Shown here: positions 60,804 through 64,000 of the stretch, in pieces
How the letters are laid out: the number at the start of each line of letters is the position of its first letter
How positions within the stretch are numbered: position 1 is the first letter of the stretch
Assembly: GCF_038096175.1 (NCBI RefSeq)
Contig: NZ_CP151101.1
Coordinates: 62,001-126,000 of the forward strand
Length of the DNA stretch: 64,000 bases
Reading direction: 5' to 3'
DNA from: Nostoc sp. UHCC 0302
GTDB lineage: Bacteria > Cyanobacteriota > Cyanobacteriia > Cyanobacteriales > Nostocaceae
Notes under the pieces: model-generated
The model's database searches: none
The model's input: the letters and a program-made list of their open reading frames with translations, nothing else
Told to the model about the DNA's origin: nothing
Made by a program: the position numbers and the translations under genes

Positions 60804-61302
60804 AAGAGGCAGGGGGCAGGGAGCAGGGGGCAGGGGGAATAAAAACAGATGAATGGAGGCTTTTGGTAAGAAAATGGAAAAGCAACCTATTAAAAGTCAT
60901 GAAGACTTAGAAGCGTATAAAATGGCATTTGATACAGCTATGAAAATATTTGAACTTTCAAAAAAGTTTCCTGTTGAAGAGCGTTATTCTTTAACTGATC
61001 AGATACGTAGGTCATCCCGTTCTGTATGTGCAAATCTTGCAGAAGCGTGGAGAAAACGCCGTTATGAAGCTGCTTTTATTGCTAAGTTAAATGATAGTGA
61101 AGCTGAGGCAGCAGAAACCCAAACTTGGATAAAGTTTGCAGTTAAATGCGGTTATATAGATGTCGATACAGGCAGGGAACTTTATGGAACCTACAACCGA
61201 GTTTTAGGTATTATCGTAACGATAATTAATAACCCTCTACCTTGGCTTGTGAAACGTTAATTTCTTTTCCCCCTGCCCCCTGCTCCCTGCCCTCTACCTC
61301 TT
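60804..61302. mobile_element. 499-bp cassette: four-helix-bundle gene between 36-bp G-rich inverted repeats
   Basis: Left arm 60804-60839 (AAGAGGCAGGGGGCAGGGAG...) and right arm 61267-61302 (inverse) match at 34 of 36 positions. Between them lies only the four-helix-bundle gene. The cassette sits exactly between the stop of one operon gene and the start of the next, which would be only about 7 bp apart without it. No clear target duplication and no transposase were seen. Confidence 0.7.
60853..61260 (+). CDS. Four-helix-bundle protein (S23/IVS-type)
   Basis: A 135-residue all-helical protein of the family first found in 23S rRNA intervening sequences. It has the typical beginning (HEDLEAYKMAFDTAMKIFEL) and core RSSRSVCANLAEAWRKRRYE followed by FIAKLNDSEAEAAETQTWIK. 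ATG 60853 or ATG 60874 may be the start; the GGAGG at 60856 is too far from the second to decide. Related proteins act as accessory factors in diversity-generating elements; the role of stand-alone copies is not known. It is the sole gene of the inverted-repeat cassette. Confidence 0.9.
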   Translation: MEAFGKKMEKQPIKSHEDLEAYKMAFDTAMKIFELSKKFPVEERYSLTDQIRRSSRSVCANLAEAWRKRRYEAAFIAKLNDSEAEAAETQTWIKFAVKCGYIDVDTGRELYGTYNRVLGIIVTIINNPLPWLVKR

Positions 61303-61307
61303 TAAGT

Positions 61308-61523
61308 ATGTCACAAGTCTGTAAGTTACTCATCTGGATATGTGGCTTTTTAATCGCAAGTGCAACTGCACAACTTATCAGTCTACTGCCCTGGTCTTTC
61401 CTAGTGATTGGTGTGATATCAGTTATTACTTATACCAAAGGAAAGGCTGACAATTCAATGCTCTTGCAAATCATCGCTGTTGGATTAACTTTTGGATGGT
61501 GCAAATGTTACTTTCTTGGTTAA
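61308..61523 (+). CDS. Small membrane protein, 71 aa
   Basis: Two membrane helices (LLIWICGFLIASATAQLISL, then FLVIGVISVITY; LLQIIAVGLTFGW) and almost no soluble part. Start ATG 61308 directly after the cassette's right arm; a longer frame from 61242 runs through the repeat and is not credible. It overlaps the ATPase gene by 28 bp and may anchor that ATPase to the membrane (inference). Confidence 0.65.
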   Translation: MSQVCKLLIWICGFLIASATAQLISLLPWSFLVIGVISVITYTKGKADNSMLLQIIAVGLTFGWCKCYFLG

Positions 61524-63076
61524 AAATCGGGGGCAGCGGGTTAGTAGCTCTAACTTTAACGTTATCTATCAACCCCAAAGATTTAAAACTATTCCTGCCA
61601 GGAAACATTACTGCGATCGCTCTTGCTAGTTACGCTGGGGTCAGGCTGCGACAACTAGAGAAATTCTATAGCGATAAAGAGCGCGAAGAAGATATGTTGG
61701 CCGCTATGAAGGATACCCAGGCGGAGGAGCAATTGCAGTTTCTCTCTTCAGCAGCCGAGAGGAAACGGTCATCTGAGGAAGCAGATAAGCAAACCGAAAG
61801 GCAACTCAAGCTCTTACAACAGACAGCACCCTTATTCAGTGATGTCCTTAATATTACCGGACGTAACGGTGCGATTGAGCGCATGGCACTAGGGATGCTG
61901 CAAAATGGAGAACCACTTGGTAATGTTTTGCTGGCGGCAAGTGAAGCAGAAATGCAATTAGAGACAGCCAAGCTTGCTGCTGTGTTCAATACCAGACAGT
62001 TAGAACTACAAACACAAGTGGCACATCAACAACTCAAGAATGCCTCCGTTGTAGTTACCCCAAGCACTACAGCGGTTATAGAGCCACCCAAATTCTCAAA
62101 GATTGACGGGCTTACTAAAGCTGCAACTGTTGTTGGAATCAACACCCAATGCCTGCGTGTTGACAAAGCACCTAGCTACGAAAGACTTATCTTCTCTGTC
62201 AAAACAGAAGATTTCAATTCACTACCGAAATTTAAAGCAGCAAGCAAGCTGGCACTGGGCATTAGCGAGAAGGAAGATTTGCCCTTTTACATATATGCCC
62301 CAGAACAGATTGCTGTGGAAGTGCCTTTGCCACCTCAACAAAGGACTTATTATGATTTTCCCACTCGTCAGTGGAATAGCGGTGAGCGCCTGATTGTTCT
62401 GGGTCAATCTTTAGATGGCGAAGTCATCATTAATTTGTCCAGTGAAGACACACCACAAATATTAGTGGTAGGTACTACTGGCTCCGGCAAGAGCAATTTC
62501 TTCCGCGCTGCGGCTTATTGTCTATTAATGCAGGGTGCAAGAGTCGATGTCTGTGGTGGCAAGGTCAGTGACTACGAAGATTTTGCTGACCGTTTCCCCT
62601 CTATCACTATGAACGACATGGGGAAAACTTTTGAATTTGTGGGTGAGTATTTTAATGAGTGCGTGAGCCGTAACTCCATGACTAAAGCGCAATTAGACTT
62701 AGAAATTCCTTGGATATTGTTTATTGACGAATATAAAGGCACAGTCCCGTTTGAGGATGCTTTACGTAAAGCATACGATCAACAGTTGTGTGAAGTCGGT
62801 CGCCGGGGCAGAGGTTTAAAAATCCATATCGTTGTTGGTTTACAGCGTGGAGCTAAACGTAGCAAGGAAGATCCACAAGGACTGCCACCTGACTTACGTG
62901 ATAATCTGCCGTGCCGGATTGCTTTTCGCTGTGTTGACGCTACTTCGGGGCGCATGATTCTGATGCGGCGGGGTGAAGCTGTCACATCATTGCAAGGCCG
63001 GGGTGATGGCATCGTTCAATCTGGTTTGTTAGATGCCAGATTCCAGGCATATCGATTCGATACTATTCCCGCTTAA
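61496..63076 (+). CDS. FtsK/HerA-like P-loop ATPase
   Basis: A 526-residue motor protein. A hydrophobic N-terminus with two possible membrane segments (about 10-45) is followed by a charged coiled coil (55-115) and a domain of unknown kind. The ATPase then has Walker A VVGTTGSGKSNFF (about 326), Walker B WILFIDEYKG (about 405) and the RRGRGLKIHIVVGLQR stretch typical of FtsK/SpoIIIE/VirD4-like pumps. It could move plasmid DNA in conjugation or partition; no relaxase is in the window. Start ATG 61496 or 61505. It is the last gene of the operon. Confidence 0.88.
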   Translation: MVQMLLSWLKIGGSGLVALTLTLSINPKDLKLFLPGNITAIALASYAGVRLRQLEKFYSDKEREEDMLAAMKDTQAEEQLQFLSSAAERKRSSEEADKQTERQLKLLQQTAPLFSDVLNITGRNGAIERMALGMLQNGEPLGNVLLAASEAEMQLETAKLAAVFNTRQLELQTQVAHQQLKNASVVVTPSTTAVIEPPKFSKIDGLTKAATVVGINTQCLRVDKAPSYERLIFSVKTEDFNSLPKFKAASKLALGISEKEDLPFYIYAPEQIAVEVPLPPQQRTYYDFPTRQWNSGERLIVLGQSLDGEVIINLSSEDTPQILVVGTTGSGKSNFFRAAAYCLLMQGARVDVCGGKVSDYEDFADRFPSITMNDMGKTFEFVGEYFNECVSRNSMTKAQLDLEIPWILFIDEYKGTVPFEDALRKAYDQQLCEVGRRGRGLKIHIVVGLQRGAKRSKEDPQGLPPDLRDNLPCRIAFRCVDATSGRMILMRRGEAVTSLQGRGDGIVQSGLLDARFQAYRFDTIPA

Positions 63077-63100
63077 TCTCCATTCCTTAAAATTCAGATT

Positions 63101-63475
63101 ATGTCTAATTTATCAATTTTTGTTTTTGAGGCTCAAGAAGTTCGTTTCGTCGGCACTCCAGAAAAACCCGAATGGATTGCAGCGGATGTGTGTGCAATTC
63201 TGGAAATTCAAAACGTCTCACAAGCTTTAGCTCTTTTTGATGCGGATGAGAGGGGTCTATGTAATGTATATACCCCTGGCGATGACAATCCGCAAGGGCA
63301 GGAAATGCTAACAGTGACCGAGGCTGGGCTTTACCGATTGATTTTCAAGTCCCGTAAACCTGTTGCTAAACGTTTCCAGCGATGGGTTTTTCACGAAGTG
63401 CTTCCATCACTGCGGCGCACTGGAAAGTACGAAATTCCTAAGCCAAATCTCTGCTTTGAGGTGAACCCAAATTGA
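63101..63475 (+). CDS. Bro-N antirepressor-like protein, truncated
   Basis: A Bro-N domain (residues about 5-110; IFVFEAQEVRFVGTPEKPEW, AADVCAILEIQNVSQALALF, LTVTEAGLYRLIFKSRKPVA, RFQRWVFHEVLPSLR), as found in phage and plasmid antirepressors. After RRTGKYEIP the sequence turns into antisense TpsA DNA and the frame stops 11 codons later, so the original C-terminal part is missing. It starts 24 bp after the ATPase gene. A single Bro-N can still bind DNA, so function is not excluded. Confidence 0.82.
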   Translation: MSNLSIFVFEAQEVRFVGTPEKPEWIAADVCAILEIQNVSQALALFDADERGLCNVYTPGDDNPQGQEMLTVTEAGLYRLIFKSRKPVAKRFQRWVFHEVLPSLRRTGKYEIPKPNLCFEVNPN

Positions 63476-64000
63476 GAGCTATTCCTGTCATCAACTGACT
63501 TGAACCTGACATATCTATGTTATGAGCATTAACTGTAATGTTACCCCCGCTTACTGCTCGAACATTAACTTCAGCTTTATTGGTAAGAGATACATCTGCT
63601 AGTGCTACATCGTTAGGAAAGCTTAAATTTACCTCTTTGCCATTGACTTCAAGCCCGATGCTACCTATTCCTGCTAACCCTCCCAGTTCGACTCGACCAC
63701 CAAATGCTTTTAATCCTCCACGATTTCCGTTTACTCCTGGTGAGATATTTCCAGTTGGTGGATCTCTAAACTCTAATCCATCTATATTGATATCACCGCC
63801 TACTAACAATAGACTATTACCATTAGCCACTCTCAGACCATAGGTAGGATATCCTGCTGGATCTAATCCCGCTGGTGCAATGGACTGAGAGTGAATACTT
63901 CCAGCTTTTACTTGATTAAACAATAATGCAGAGGGATCAATAGTTAATAAACCAGGAGAATTAGCCAATGTCACATTGAAAAAGCCTTGATTCCCAAAAC
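63438..64000 (-). pseudogene. Third TpsA-type gene, 3' truncated and cut by the right window edge
   Basis: The frame is open to the right edge and reads GNQGFFNVTLANSPGLLTID with PSALLFNQ after it, the same stretch as in the other TpsA genes (NPSALLFNQ), followed by GLRVANGNSLLLVGGDI and FGGRVELGGLAGIG. After SSQLMTGIALNLGSPQS it ends abruptly (RDLA, stop 63438) where it meets the Bro-N gene. Normally several hundred more residues follow. The truncation at the junction, on the opposite strand to all neighbours, suggests a rearrangement. Confidence 0.8.

Noticed and set aside
60804-60839. G-rich sequence as part of a CRISPR or rRNA-like repeat
   Set aside because: It occurs only as one inverted pair around a single gene; there are no spacers and no regular array.
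61496-63076. VirB4/TraG conjugation ATPase
   Set aside because: Only P-loop and general FtsK/HerA-type features are visible, and no relaxase or mating-pair gene is in the window.

Overview
The window looks like accessory DNA, most likely plasmid or plasmid-derived, of a filamentous heterocyst-forming cyanobacterium (Nostoc, Calothrix or a relative). The signs are the many HIP1 octamers (GCGATCGC), the Ycf35 and Ycf46 homologues, cyanobacterial families such as DUF1822, DUF928 and CHAT/CHASE2, a HEARO-IscB locus, and many small orphan genes. No rRNA, tRNA or CRISPR array was seen. Identifications come from reading motifs, not from database searches.

Layout. (1) 1-13.6 kb is a defence island. 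It holds a type I restriction-modification system (hsdR cut by the left edge, hsdM, hsdS, with an inverted Uma2 gene between) and, converging on it, a complete type II CBASS operon read leftward: DUF4297-like/SAVED effector, CD-NTase, Cap2 E2-E1, Cap3 JAB peptidase. A divergent XRE/DUF955-like regulator sits above it, and two near-identical 26-bp repeats lie in the shared promoter region. (2) 13.8-25 kb is a plasmid-like core: winged-helix and HTH genes, a run of small orphans, a Ycf35-DUF2997-orphan-Ycf46 cluster with a decayed copy of the ycf46 tail downstream, and a WGR protein. (3) 25.2-31.4 kb is a leftward secretion locus: C39-peptidase ABC transporter, HlyD adaptor, AraC regulator, and two precursors with double-glycine leaders, one of them a beta/gamma-crystallin. 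(4) 32-46 kb is a rightward cluster: sigma-like factor, DUF1822, CHAT-CHASE2 membrane protein, DUF928, TpsA, TpsB, TPR-CHAT and a second short TpsA. The TPR-CHAT gene is cut near its 3' end by a 161-bp MITE-like element with target duplications. (5) 46-51.2 kb is a second copy of the plasmid-like module of region 2, sharing a 29-bp upstream motif and a paralogous protein; it includes a decayed gene relic carrying an AATCGC microsatellite. (6) 51.3-56.1 kb is small orphan genes, including paralogous two-helix membrane proteins. (7) 56.1-57.6 kb is an IscB RNA-guided nuclease gene with its HEARO/omegaRNA upstream; the RuvC-I aspartate is replaced by alanine. (8) 57.8-63.5 kb is an orphan operon ending in an FtsK/HerA-like ATPase. 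A four-helix-bundle gene has been inserted into it on a 499-bp cassette bounded by 36-bp G-rich inverted repeats. The window closes on a chimeric junction between a Bro-N antirepressor and a truncated TpsA gene.

The best candidates for new biology are the sigma/DUF1822/CHAT-CHASE2/DUF928/TpsA/TpsB/TPR-CHAT cluster, the crystallin-exporting PCAT locus, the IscB with a naturally altered RuvC site, and the inverted-repeat four-helix-bundle cassette.
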